Source: an uncultured Veillonellaceae bacterium (GTDB lineage Bacteria; Bacillota; Negativicutes; Veillonellales; Veillonellaceae). From it: a stretch of 64,000 bases of DNA. Below, piece by piece: positions 35,251-44,454 of this stretch. Within the stretch, counting starts at the first letter, position 1, and every line of letters starts with the position of its first letter. The stretch spans positions 1 to 64,000 of the forward strand of contig CAMBIX010000003.1 of the NCBI GenBank assembly GCA_945867815.1. Direction: 5' to 3'. The notes under the pieces are model-generated. The model was given only the letters and a program-made list of their open reading frames with translations. It made no database searches and had not been told where the DNA came from. A program made the position numbers and the translations under genes.

Positions 35251-36474
35251 CTATTTATCATGACCTAATTGATAAGCCGTTTCTTCCAACAAGACATTAT
35301 CAATGCCTTTTTCAATATCAGCCTGTGACGGGCGAATATTAGTAATGGCTGCAAATATTTTCAATAAAATATAAGTACCTACAAAGGCCAAAATAGCTAC
35401 TAAGACAGCACCAAAAATCTGTACGCCTAACTGCGTCCAGCTAGCACTAACGCCATTAACCGTAGCATCAGCAAAAATACCAATTAAAATAGTACCAGTA
35501 AAACCACCAATACCATGTACGCCCCATACGTCTAAAGCATCATCCCAACCATAACGTAAACGTACTGATACAGCCACATTACATACGATAGCGGCAATCG
35601 CACCCACTAATGGTGCATAGGCAAAATCAATATAACCAGCACAAGGGGTAATGGTTGCCAAACCGGCTACTGAACCAGTCAATACATCTAAGAATTGAAC
35701 ACGGCCACGGAACATTTTAGCAATAACCATCCACATAACCATAGCCCCTGCTAAGCCCAAAATGGTATTAGTAAAAGCAGTGGCTGCTAACATATTGGCT
35801 TCTAAGGCACCGCCAGAATTGAAACCAAACCAACCGAACCATAATAAGCCCGTACCAATCGCTGCCGCCATCAAGTTACTTGATTTAGCTTCACCTGGTT
35901 TTAATTTACGGCTGCCTAAAACAAATACACTAGCTAAGGCTGCAAAACCCGCTGACGTATGAATGACAGTACCACCAGCAAAATCAACGAAGCCCATTTT
36001 CTGTAAGAAGCCACCACCCCAAATCCAATGAGCCACTGGGATATAAATTAATACTGTCCAAAAGATAAGTAATAAAATATACCCCCGCATATTCAAACGT
36101 TCTGCAAAAGCCCCTGTGATTAAAGGTACCGTAATAACACAGAACATCATTTGAAATAAGCAGAATAAGATAAATGGAATCTTTGCTGCATATACCGCAT
36201 TTGGCACTAAGCCTACATTAAACAAACCAAAATAATCACTAATACTACCAATCAATCCGCCATGGTCAGCCCCAAAAGCCAGGCCAAACCCACCATAAAT
36301 CCAAATCAAAGTTACAATACCCATGGCTACAAATGACTGCATCATGATATACAAGATGCTACGTTTCCTTGCTAAACCGCCATAGAAGAATGCCAGTCCT
36401 GGTGTCATTAGACAAACAAGAGCCGTACATAACATCATAAAGACGGTGTCGCCGTGATTTACTAGGCTATCCAC
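35251..36474 (-). CDS. amt: Ammonium transporter (Amt/AmtB/Rh family)
   Basis: 407 residues, about 11 helices, GTG start at 36474 with a GGAG box 8 bases upstream. Conserved features: TPGLAFFYGGLARKR, the pore His in IPVAHWIWGGGF, GLLWFGWFGFNSGG, and the second pore His in DVWGVHGIGGFTG. No glnK is adjacent. As the likely first gene of the urease locus it may export ammonia produced from urea or recapture it. Confidence 0.95.
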   Translation of the reverse strand: MDSLVNHGDTVFMMLCTALVCLMTPGLAFFYGGLARKRSILYIMMQSFVAMGIVTLIWIYGGFGLAFGADHGGLIGSISDYFGLFNVGLVPNAVYAAKIPFILFCLFQMMFCVITVPLITGAFAERLNMRGYILLLIFWTVLIYIPVAHWIWGGGFLQKMGFVDFAGGTVIHTSAGFAALASVFVLGSRKLKPGEAKSSNLMAAAIGTGLLWFGWFGFNSGGALEANMLAATAFTNTILGLAGAMVMWMVIAKMFRGRVQFLDVLTGSVAGLATITPCAGYIDFAYAPLVGAIAAIVCNVAVSVRLRYGWDDALDVWGVHGIGGFTGTILIGIFADATVNGVSASWTQLGVQIFGAVLVAILAFVGTYILLKIFAAITNIRPSQADIEKGIDNVLLEETAYQLGHDK

Positions 36475-36512
36475 GTCATCAACTCCTTCGGCTTATGCCG
36501 TAAAAATTTATT

Positions 36513-36531
36513 ATTAACCCCATTGGTTAAT
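36513..36531. promoter_or_regulatory. Candidate operator upstream of amt
   Basis: Inverted repeat ATTAACC-N5-GGTTAAT about 40 bp before the amt start. It could be a regulator site or a leader stem; no matching factor is evident in the window, and I found no clear -35/-10 pair. Confidence 0.35.
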
Positions 36532-36673
36532 ACCATGATTACAGACGCTATTCTATCTCATAAATTATGTTAATGGTGTGATAATCGAAACAAATGATAG
36601 ATATTTTTCAAAATTACTTTATCATTTATATAAAAGGTTCATAAACATACTTTCTACATATGAATTAACTATC

Positions 36674-36997
36674 TTAAAAAGGCAACACCTTAGGATTATT
36701 GTTATTTACTAGCTCAAAGGGCTTATTATCCCAAGAAAAAGGCACCTTTTGCCAACCCATCAGGATACCTTTATCAATCAAATTATCCCGCAAGTCGACT
36801 AATCGATTAACGGCAGCATTCAAGTCTTCCTCTGTATCTACCGTATGTGATGTCTGCTGATCTATCTTATCAAACCAGCCTTTTCGCTCATCATCACTAA
36901 TATCCGCTGCCTTTATGGCATCTCTAAATTCAAAAAAAGTATCAAAAGCCATATCTAAAAATAGACTACGTTTTTCCTTAAACTCTTCCGACGTCAT
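36674..36997 (-). CDS. Conserved-looking protein of unknown function
   Basis: 107 residues with a GGAGG box. Acidic, helical, no signal peptide or membrane segment. The tail is asparagine-rich (FELVNNNNPKVLPF). I do not recognise the family. It sits upstream of amt on the same strand with about 200 bp between, so a link to nitrogen or urease functions is not established. Confidence 0.75.
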   Translation of the reverse strand: MTSEEFKEKRSLFLDMAFDTFFEFRDAIKAADISDDERKGWFDKIDQQTSHTVDTEEDLNAAVNRLVDLRDNLIDKGILMGWQKVPFSWDNKPFELVNNNNPKVLPF

Positions 36998-37386
36998 ATA
37001 CCTACCTCCACCTTACACTAGCTTACTATCAACTTCGCCACAAAACTCTTTTCTTCCTCTTCCCATTTCAAAAGATTTTTAGAAAAAAGCTTTTCCCAAT
37101 TCAAATTTAGTCCTTTCCCCACTAACCTACCCAAATCGCGCTTATCCAAATTGGATAAAAGGGCACACGCCCGCAAGGGTCTTCTCTTCTTCTCCCTCTC
37201 ACCCTAATTAAAGAAAAGAATGCAAAAAAGGGCCCTCTTCCCGTTAAAGAGCCTTTATCAGATTTATTTTCATCTTTTACTTATAAGCTCCCCAATCACA
37301 CTCATCCTTATTGAAGAAAAGGGCATACTCCTGTAAGGAGCCCTTACCGAAGATAACTAGCTCCGAGGGAGTATGCCCTTTTCATA
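36998..37386. other. Gene-free stretch with serial terminator-like hairpins
   Basis: Downstream of cysE. Besides the strong terminator at 37317-37383, two weaker hairpins follow: one around 37227-37258 (AAAGGGCC...GAGCCTTT) and a degenerate GGGCACACGCCC-type stem around 37160. They look like decayed relatives of the main terminator. Confidence 0.55.
37317..37383 (-). terminator. Intrinsic terminator after cysE
   Basis: Perfect AAAAGGGCATACTCC/GGAGTATGCCCTTTT arms at the two ends, with an inner stem around AGGAGCCC/CTCCGAGG. The minus-strand exit is TTTTCTTC. It starts just after the cysE stop. Confidence 0.9.
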
Positions 37387-38013
37387 TTATATATACCACG
37401 CCATATCTTCTGTCATGTCTTCTGGCACAAAGGCCACGCGTGGTCGATGGACCCGCTTGCCTCCTACCACATGTACATCTGGCTTGTGCTGCCGACGTAC
37501 GACGTGTTCTGGTTCCGTTTCATAGATTATTACATCTTCTGGTACGTCACGCTTAATCACCAGGTTACACCCAATCTTACTACGGTCACCAACCGTAATG
37601 TCTCCCAGCACCTTTGTGCCAGCCCCAATTAAGACATTATTGCCAACCGTTGGATGCCGTTTTACTGCTCGAGAACTCATACCGCCTAATGTGACACCAT
37701 GGAAGAGGGTTACATCTTCACCAACAATAGCCGTTTCCCCAATAACAACGCCCATGCCGTGATCAATAAATAAGCCCCTGCCAATTGTAGCGCCTGGATG
37801 AATCTCAATACCTGTTACATGCCGCGAATGTAAGGCCACACGTCGTGCCAATATGCGATGCCCATGTAAATACAGGCTATGTGCGATATGATGCCAAAAC
37901 AAGGCTTTTATATGCGGATAAGTCCAAATAACCATCCAAGCCGACGTAGCCGCTGGATCTGACTTCATCGTCCGCATTATATTGTATTTCATATCTTTCC
38001 AAAACGTCCCCAT
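37387..38013 (-). CDS. cysE: Serine O-acetyltransferase
   Basis: 208 residues, the short Firmicute type. Activates serine with acetyl-CoA for cysteine synthesis. The hexapeptide-repeat barrel is visible: GIEIHPGATIGRGLFIDHGM, GVVIGETAIVGEDVTLFHGV and TLGGMSSRAVKRHPTVGNNV, with the catalytic histidines HG and DHG. Cotranscribed after cysK (41 bp). Confidence 0.96.
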   Translation of the reverse strand: MGTFWKDMKYNIMRTMKSDPAATSAWMVIWTYPHIKALFWHHIAHSLYLHGHRILARRVALHSRHVTGIEIHPGATIGRGLFIDHGMGVVIGETAIVGEDVTLFHGVTLGGMSSRAVKRHPTVGNNVLIGAGTKVLGDITVGDRSKIGCNLVIKRDVPEDVIIYETEPEHVVRRQHKPDVHVVGGKRVHRPRVAFVPEDMTEDMAWYI

Positions 38014-38054
38014 AGCCCCTCCTTAGGCACTCTCATCTCTTAATTACTCCTAAC

Positions 38055-38972
38055 TTATGCCTTTACATAGGTTACATCATCAAAAGCAAGCATGGATAAG
38101 TATTTTTCTACGCCATCTGGTGCAATCGCTACCACAATATCACTTGGATGTTTCTTGCTGTACTCCTTAGCTGCAAAAATAGCTGCACCAGCAGAAATAC
38201 CAATGCTGACACCACTTTCACGCATAAAGGTCTGTACCTGACCCATAGCTTCTTCATCGGTAACGGTCATAACTTCGTCCATTAAGGATTTATCAAAGTT
38301 TTCTGGGATAAAGCCAGCGCCAATACCTTGAATCTTATGAGCACCACCCTTACCTTGAGAAATCATTGGTGAACCAGCTGGTTCAACTGCAATGGCCTTA
38401 ATATCTTTATTATACTCTTTTACCTTACGAGCGACACCTGTAAATGTGCCGCCTGTACCAATACCAGCAATAACAGCGCCAACTTTAGGTACCTGTTGAA
38501 TGATTTCTTCACCTGTTGTTTCATAGTGGATACCAGGGTTAGCTGGGTTAACGAACTGACCTAGAGTAACCGCAGATGGGTTCGCATCCAAAATTTCCTG
38601 AGCCTTAGCCAAAGCACCTTTCATACCCGTTTCTTTTGGTGTTAAAACTAACTGAGCACCATAGGCCTTAACAAGTTCCCGACGTTCTTTACTCATACTT
38701 TCTGGCATAATGATAACTACTTTTAAGTTAAGAACAGCACCAAGCATAGCTAAAGCAATGCCTGTATTACCACTCGTTGCTTCAACCAAGATCGTATCAT
38801 CTTTAATCTGCCCCTTTTGTTGTGCATCACGAAGCATACCATAAACAGCACGGTCTTTTACACTGCCACCTACATTATATTTTTCCAATTTTACATATAC
38901 ATTGGAATCCCCAATCTGATACATTGGTGTATTACCAATTAATTTTACTGTGTCATTTGTAACTATAGCCAT
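38055..38972 (-). CDS. cysK: Cysteine synthase (O-acetylserine sulfhydrylase)
   Basis: 305 residues, PLP fold-type II. Schiff-base Lys39 in VGGSVKDRAVYGM, EATSGNTGIALAM, phosphate loop GTGGTFTGVA and C-terminal ISAGAAIFAAKE. It takes O-acetylserine from CysE and sulfide. The operon is preceded by a T-box that should sense uncharged tRNA-Cys. Confidence 0.96.
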   Translation of the reverse strand: MAIVTNDTVKLIGNTPMYQIGDSNVYVKLEKYNVGGSVKDRAVYGMLRDAQQKGQIKDDTILVEATSGNTGIALAMLGAVLNLKVVIIMPESMSKERRELVKAYGAQLVLTPKETGMKGALAKAQEILDANPSAVTLGQFVNPANPGIHYETTGEEIIQQVPKVGAVIAGIGTGGTFTGVARKVKEYNKDIKAIAVEPAGSPMISQGKGGAHKIQGIGAGFIPENFDKSLMDEVMTVTDEEAMGQVQTFMRESGVSIGISAGAAIFAAKEYSKKHPSDIVVAIAPDGVEKYLSMLAFDDVTYVKA

Positions 38973-39030
38973 TGCTAATTACCTCTCTTCTATAAAAATT
39001 TTTGAATGATGATGTTAAAAGCAGGCAATA

Positions 39031-39353
39031 AAAAAGCCCTTGCTTGTCATCTGACAAACAAGGGCGTACTATCGCGGTTCCACCTTGCTTATGTCCTTAT
39101 CCTTAAGTAATACGTCTACCACTCAAAAGATAAGCCACATATCTTTACCCTTATAACTAATCTACACACACTATTAGTCTATAAGGCTTACGATAACGGT
39201 GTAAGTCCCGAAAGAAGCTCCCCCAGTTGGCTTCGCCTCTTTAACTCCAAGATGCACTTCTCTATATCTCTCATGACTCCTTCTCAGCAACGGAGCTCTC
39301 TTTGCAATCCTTATATAGATACTTTTCTTTTCATCGTCATTCCTTATTAAGAT
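39031..39353 (-). promoter_or_regulatory. T-box leader (cysteine type) with terminator, upstream of cysK
   Basis: The T-box sequence GGTGGAACCGCG reads on the minus strand at 39084-39073. It is followed by the terminator hairpin (39065-39052 with 39049-39036) and a run of Ts. Upstream a long stem I region contains GAAGTGCATC, in which UGC (39256-39254), a Cys codon, sits as a likely specifier. Antitermination by uncharged tRNA-Cys fits the cysK-cysE genes below. Confidence 0.92.
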
Positions 39354-39359
39354 AAACCT

Positions 39360-39388
39360 ACTATAACACTATGAATTAAAACTGTCAA
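39360..39388 (-). promoter_or_regulatory. Promoter of the T-box/cysK/cysE operon
   Basis: TTGACA at 39388-39383, a 17-base spacer and TATAGT at 39365-39360. It lies 60 bp beyond the end of the truncated methylase gene. Confidence 0.85.
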
Positions 39389-39447
39389 TTCTATTTATTA
39401 CATTGTAGCATTTTATTTGGTTCTTCACGTTTTTCTGGGGGATGGCA

Positions 39448-39987
39448 TTAAGCATGTCTTGTTTGTATCCAAACATCTTTCATTTGCTTATCTCCATTAA
39501 GCGCTTTCATTAAAGCATAATTAAAATAATGTTTAGCCTTTTTTTCATTCTTTTTAGCCCATAAAATTGTCTCCGTTGAATGAGTAAAACAACGACAGCC
39601 TAAATTGGGTGGTGGATTTGTCTTTTGCCAAGTTATATTATTAAGGATTTTAAAATTTTCTTTTTCCAAAGCCATACCAACTGCATAAATATTATGCAAT
39701 GTACCAGATACCCACAATGTTCCATGTAAAGACAAAACCTGAAAGCATAAAGAAATCCAACATCGGTTAAAAGCATACTTTTCTTCTAAAGACAAGCCTT
39801 TATCCCAATTACCCTTATTGACAGATACCATATGCCCACCTTTGCAAGAGATGCCATCATTACTCAAAAAATAAGGTGGATCCGCAAAAATCATATTTGC
39901 CTGTTTATCAACCAATGAAGGTAAGATACGGAATGTATTTCCTAAATATAAGCTACATAAATCATCTTTATAATATGCCTCTACCAT
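39448..39987 (-). pseudogene. DpnA-like DNA adenine methyltransferase, C-terminally truncated
   Basis: 179 residues remain of a beta-class methyltransferase normally near 260. The N-terminal catalytic motif FADPPYFLSNDGISCKGGH and the segments LSLHGTLWVSGTLHNIY, LNNITWQKTNPPPNLGCR and FTHSTETILWAKKN match the second methylase of DpnII-type systems. The protein stops after MKDVW plus six residues, before the HPTQKP region and the FxGSGTT AdoMet-binding motif that lie C-terminal in this class. It is therefore very probably inactive. It follows the Dam-like gene by 26 bp. Confidence 0.85.
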
Positions 39988-40013
39988 GTGATTCTTCTCT
40001 ACTTCTCCTTTCT

Positions 40014-40859
40014 TTATTCATAATTACGTACGATAACTTCAAAACCGGTCCTCTTATCTGCCTTTGAATTAATCATTCGTTTCACAGGAACGACTTCATA
40101 ATTAAACTGTCCATACAATTCCCGAATCAGTGGCGTATCATGATTAGTTAGCATACAATAGCAACCTTTATCTGTTAATCCCCTAAAAACTCGTTCTAAC
40201 CGACGATGTTCTTCCTCAGCAAAACCTTCCTTTGTATAGGCCTCAAAAGAATCTTCCTTTATAGGTGCATAAGGGCTGTCTAAAAATAAAAAATCACCCG
40301 ATTTAGCTTTTTGACAAATCCCCTCAAAATCACCACAAGTAATCTTTACAGCCTGTAATTGCGATGAAACACAGAATAAATTCTCTTTCACATAAGAAGG
40401 TCGCACCGACCTATTATAAGGTACATTAAATAAACCTTTTCGATTAAGCCGATATAAGCCATTAAAACAGTGCTTATTTAAAAATATAAACAAAGCCGCC
40501 GTTTCTATATCGTAGGTATGTGTTAGCAACTTTGTATTATATAATTCTCGAGCTTTATAATAAAATTCCTGCTTATCTTGGTTAATTTTCTCATCTAGCA
40601 GTATTATTGCCCCAATTAGTTCCTCTACATGATCACGAATTTGTACATAAACATTAATTAAAGCTTCATTTAAATCATTAATGATAGCTTTTTTAGGTTG
40701 CAAATAAAAAAATACAGCACCGCCTCCTACAAAAGGCTCTATGTAAGTATTAAACTTTGGCGGCAGTCGTTTTTCTATCTGTGAAAGCAATTGCCTCTTG
40801 CCGCCAGCCCATTTTACAAAAGGTGTAGCCTCTTGTTTTACATCTATTATCTTATTCAT
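40014..40859 (-). CDS. Dam/DpnM-type DNA adenine methyltransferase (predicted GATC)
   Basis: 281 residues, full length for the D12 alpha class. AdoMet motif PFVKWAGGKRQLLSQI at residue 13, IEPFVGGGAVFFYL, and the family stretches FIFLNKHCFNGLYRLNRKG and FEAYTKEGF. The catalytic motif reads LDSPYAP instead of DPPYxP; Ser for Pro is encoded AGC, not a one-base slip from CCN. Similarity to DpnM suggests GATC. It is paired with a truncated DpnA-like gene, and no DpnII-like endonuclease is seen in the window. Confidence 0.88.
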   Translation of the reverse strand: MNKIIDVKQEATPFVKWAGGKRQLLSQIEKRLPPKFNTYIEPFVGGGAVFFYLQPKKAIINDLNEALINVYVQIRDHVEELIGAIILLDEKINQDKQEFYYKARELYNTKLLTHTYDIETAALFIFLNKHCFNGLYRLNRKGLFNVPYNRSVRPSYVKENLFCVSSQLQAVKITCGDFEGICQKAKSGDFLFLDSPYAPIKEDSFEAYTKEGFAEEEHRRLERVFRGLTDKGCYCMLTNHDTPLIRELYGQFNYEVVPVKRMINSKADKRTGFEVIVRNYE

Positions 40860-40989
40860 TATATCTATACTAATTTCCTTATCAATCCATTACCAAATTA
40901 GGTGTTTGTCCTCTAATTAATTAGACTAGATAAATAGTCACAAGAACGGACTACCTACCTAGCCTCTCAATAAATTAATTTATTATCTC

Positions 40990-42978
40990 TTACAAATTAC
41001 TAGCCAATTCATACGCATCCCAAATAGCATACATAATATTAGCCACCTTACGGGCATCCCCAATCTTATATACATTAGGTACATCGTATTTCAGAGCCTC
41101 GTAGATACCCGCCTGACTCTTATAGCCAACGGCTAATACAACGGTATCGGATGGTATCGATTCTGTCTGTCCCTGTCTTGTAACAAGCAGACCTTCGTCA
41201 CCTACCTTATCTACCTGCGTTGACGTTAAGACCTTAACGCCTTTGAATGGCAATAGTTCTTTTAACATATCTGAATTAGCTGAGCATAAAGGTCCATTTT
41301 TAACTAATAATTCGTCTTCCACTTCCACAAGAGTAACATCATGCCCTTCTTCTTGTAACCACAAGGCCGTTTCACAACCAACAAGACCGCCACCAATAAC
41401 AGCTACCTTTTTACCAGCCGGCACTTTACCTTCTAATACATCAGCTGCGGTTACCACTTTATCAGAACCAAAATCTATCAGCCTAGGTGTCGATCCAGTT
41501 GCTACAATAATAGCATCTGATGGAATCCGCGTAACGTCTTCCGGCCCCATATGTGACCGCAAGTGCACATCAACACCCAACTTATACAATTCCTGCATAT
41601 ACCACTGAGCCAAACGATGTTCATCTTCTTTAAAGGACGGTACCCCTCCCGGCAATAAATTACCACCTAAATGATCCGTCTGCTCATAAATAATCGGTTC
41701 GTGCCCACGCAAGGCCAAGACGCGAGCTGCTTCACAGCCAGCAACACCGCCACCAACGATAAGAATTCGTTTCTTACGCTGAGCTGGTTTTAAGCCCCCA
41801 TCAGCTTCTCGACAACATTCCGGATTAACTGCACAATTAAGAGAAGAGTAATGCTGAATCCGTCCCATACAACCTTCTTGACAGGATATACAAGGTCGTG
41901 CCGTCTCTTCTTTATCACTAGCTACCTTATTTACATAATCTGGATCGGCTAACAAAGGCCGACCTAGACTGACAATATCACAGGCTAACTGTTGCACTGC
42001 TTCTGTCGCCCTAGCGGCATCATCCATGCGTCCCGCACAGATAACAGGAATGCTAACAACTTCTTTTACCTTCTTAGCAAAAGGAATGTATAAGCCTTTT
42101 TCTTGATACATAGGCGGATGATTCCACCACCACGCATCATAACATCCAGCATCCACATCAAGGGCATCGTAGCCATATTTTTCTAATAATTGAGCTGCCG
42201 CTAACCCTTCTTCTATGTCACGCCCTTTTTCTTCAAAGGCCTCACCAGAAAGAGCCCCCTTGCGCCAATCTTTAATAAAACTCTTTAAGCTATACCGCAA
42301 AGTAACTGGAAAGTCCTGACCACAACGTTTTTTAATCTCTTCTACAATTTCCTTAGCAAAGCGTAAGCGGTTTTCTAGGCTGCCACCGTATTGATCCGTC
42401 CGCTGATTAAAGAAAGAAATAGCGAATTGGTCAAGCAAATAGCCTTCATGGACAGCATGAATTTGTACGCCATCAAAGCCAGCTCGTTTAGCATTATAAG
42501 CCCCTTGTCCGAATTGTTCGACAATATGATGAATTTCATCAATAGTTAAAGGACGGCAAGTCTTATCTAACCAACGATGAGGAATCGCGGACGGCGCTAC
42601 TGGGTCAGCTTCGCCTAAATTCGTTGGAATGGTTACACGACCAAAGCCAGCACTCATTTGCAAGAAAACCTTAGCATCATAAGCATGAATACGTTCCGTC
42701 ATTTCACGAGACGTCCTCACAAAATGAACTGGATTATGTGTTGACGTCGGGCAATTAGGACGACTATGCACTTCTATCACGTCATCCACCATAGTAACGC
42801 CTGTAATAATAAGGCCAACACCACCTTGGGCACGACGCACATAGTATTCAATGCCCCGTCTATTAAAGCCACCTTCCGCATCAGCTAAGCCCAATGGACC
42901 CATTGGCGCCATTGCAAAACGATTTTTTATCTCTACCTTGCCTATTTGCACCGGTTGAAATAATGTCGTGTACTTCAT
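40990..42978 (-). CDS. NADH:flavin oxidoreductase, 2-enoate/2,4-dienoyl-CoA reductase type
   Basis: 662 residues in three parts. An Old Yellow Enzyme TIM barrel with FMN (residues 1-350: FAMAPMGPLG, AHRW-like active-site region, DAGCYDAWWW), a four-Cys Fe-S site (PCISCQEGCMGRI, then CAVNPECCRE), and an FAD/NADH domain (ILIVGGGVAGCEAARVL; VAVIGGGLVGCETALWL). Family members reduce activated C=C bonds of enoates, dienoyl-CoA or related compounds, or open trimethylamine. The substrate cannot be read here. It stands alone between defective genes. Confidence 0.9.
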   Translation of the reverse strand: MKYTTLFQPVQIGKVEIKNRFAMAPMGPLGLADAEGGFNRRGIEYYVRRAQGGVGLIITGVTMVDDVIEVHSRPNCPTSTHNPVHFVRTSREMTERIHAYDAKVFLQMSAGFGRVTIPTNLGEADPVAPSAIPHRWLDKTCRPLTIDEIHHIVEQFGQGAYNAKRAGFDGVQIHAVHEGYLLDQFAISFFNQRTDQYGGSLENRLRFAKEIVEEIKKRCGQDFPVTLRYSLKSFIKDWRKGALSGEAFEEKGRDIEEGLAAAQLLEKYGYDALDVDAGCYDAWWWNHPPMYQEKGLYIPFAKKVKEVVSIPVICAGRMDDAARATEAVQQLACDIVSLGRPLLADPDYVNKVASDKEETARPCISCQEGCMGRIQHYSSLNCAVNPECCREADGGLKPAQRKKRILIVGGGVAGCEAARVLALRGHEPIIYEQTDHLGGNLLPGGVPSFKEDEHRLAQWYMQELYKLGVDVHLRSHMGPEDVTRIPSDAIIVATGSTPRLIDFGSDKVVTAADVLEGKVPAGKKVAVIGGGLVGCETALWLQEEGHDVTLVEVEDELLVKNGPLCSANSDMLKELLPFKGVKVLTSTQVDKVGDEGLLVTRQGQTESIPSDTVVLAVGYKSQAGIYEALKYDVPNVYKIGDARKVANIMYAIWDAYELASNL

Positions 42979-42994
42979 GTCAGCCTCCCATAAT

Positions 42995-43776
42995 TTATGC
43001 TAATAACCAATCCATCAAGTTCAAAGCCTTTATTCCATTATACGAGGTAATATAACTTCTATCCATCGATAAAATAATTTTTTCATAATTATCTGCAATC
43101 ATCTGCAAGTGTCTAAGTTCACGTTCCCTCGTTTCTGGCGATTGCATACTTTCCATTACTTGAATATATATCTTTTCATTTGGCTTTTCTGCTATAAAGT
43201 CAACTTCCGTTTGCCCCACTTTTCCAATATATACACAATACTCTCGACGCAACAATTCTAAATACACTATATTTTCTAAAATATGTCCTCGATCAGCATC
43301 CCGATACCCTAAAATCATATTTCTAAATCCCATATCAATAATATAGTATTTTTTTAAGGTCTTTAACAACTGTTTTCCTTTAACATCATACCGTTGCACT
43401 GATGAAAAAATAAAAGTATCGCACAGCATCTGAATATACTTAGCTATCGTTTATCCAGACATAGCCTTAGTTTTTTTACCTTCTAACTCACCTTCGTTAA
43501 CTAATACTTTTCCTATATTATTAGGCGAAATAACACTACCAATGCTAGAACATAAATAAAGCATAACTTTTTCTAATGTTATCTGATTAGCATTCTCATT
43601 TCTTTGTAAAATATCTCGCAAAATAACAGTTGAATAAATATCTTCTAATGCTTGATTACTCCTAGCTTCATTAAAACGATATTCTCTCAAAATAGGCATG
43701 CCACCAAATTGTAAATACCGCTGAAATTTGATTTCAATTGATTTAAATAATTTGGTCGATTAATTAACGTCGCCAT
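42995..43776 (-). pseudogene. AAA/DUF4143 ATPase gene, internally deleted and interrupted
   Basis: The start MATLINRPNYLNQL (ATG 43776) is typical of the family but runs at once into a different frame at FQRYLQFGGMPILREYRF, so the whole AAA domain (roughly 200 residues, including Walker motifs) is missing. The DUF4143 part continues to KTKAMSG, where an in-frame TAA at 43453-43451 interrupts it. Beyond the stop the same frame goes on as TIAKYIQMLCDTF through the nuclease-like end (VGQTEVDFIAEK). So there is one deletion/frame break and one nonsense codon. Confidence 0.88.
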
Positions 43777-43840
43777 TCTAGCCTGCCTTCTTCTAATTTT
43801 CCTAAAATTTATAAATTTATTATACCGAAAGTTATAAAAA

Positions 43841-43882
43841 AAAATAAAAGTTTCCAATATAGACATTGAAAACTTTTATTTT
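43841..43882. terminator. Terminator after the biotin operon
   Basis: 18-bp arms (43841-43858, 43865-43882) with one mismatch and T-rich flanks on both strands. It follows the membrane-protein gene on the minus strand by about 95 bp. Confidence 0.85.
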
Positions 43883-43977
43883 TTATGTGATTCTAAAAGT
43901 GCATATATGTAATTTATAGAATTCAATTACTATTCTATAATTCTAAAATACTCCTTTTGCAATAAGCCCCTCCCACC

Positions 43978-44448
43978 TTATGCCAAGCGCACCATATGCC
44001 TCGTCCGTACTAACACACGCGTCAATATAGGTGCTACAACAGCCGTAAAAATACATCCCGGCAAAGACAAGACTAACAGGGCTAACATAGCCTTGCCAAC
44101 AAATATCGATAAAAAGACCCTGGCTAGCAAAGAGGCAATGGGGCCCGCCATAATTAGACTCCACATGCGATTTTTAGCTAACCACAAAACAAAGCCTACG
44201 ACTAAACGAAATTGCATAGCTATAGCCACATTTAATACATTCTGTGTGCCCAACCCCAAACAGATAAGACTTGATAAACACCCAGCAATAATGTATTTCT
44301 TAAAACCAAAAGCGGCACAAATAGCTACCGCAAAAGGTGCCGATAATTGAAACTCTACCCCTGGAAACAAACTAGGTAACTTAAAAGACCCTGTTACCGT
44401 AATAATCGCCACCAACAAAGCCATTTCGCATATATCTCGTGTCTTCAT
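43978..44448 (-). CDS. Small polytopic membrane protein in the biotin operon, possible ECF-type S component
   Basis: 156 residues with five or so hydrophobic helices, a short N-terminal KTRDICEMALLVAII and a positive C-terminus. The look (ALLVAIITVTGSFKLPSLFPG, then a helix pair) recalls substrate-binding subunits of ECF transporters, but BioY motifs are not evident. It starts 6 bp after bioF, so is almost certainly cotranscribed with the biotin genes; transport of biotin, pimelate or an intermediate is an inference. Confidence 0.7.
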   Translation of the reverse strand: MKTRDICEMALLVAIITVTGSFKLPSLFPGVEFQLSAPFAVAICAAFGFKKYIIAGCLSSLICLGLGTQNVLNVAIAMQFRLVVGFVLWLAKNRMWSLIMAGPIASLLARVFLSIFVGKAMLALLVLSLPGCIFTAVVAPILTRVLVRTRHMVRLA

Positions 44449-44454
44449 CTTATA

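Noticed and set aside
43943-44164. Alternative minus-strand open frame overlapping the membrane-protein gene
   Set aside because: The neighbouring frame (43978-44448) gives a coherent multi-helix protein directly after bioF; this one does not.
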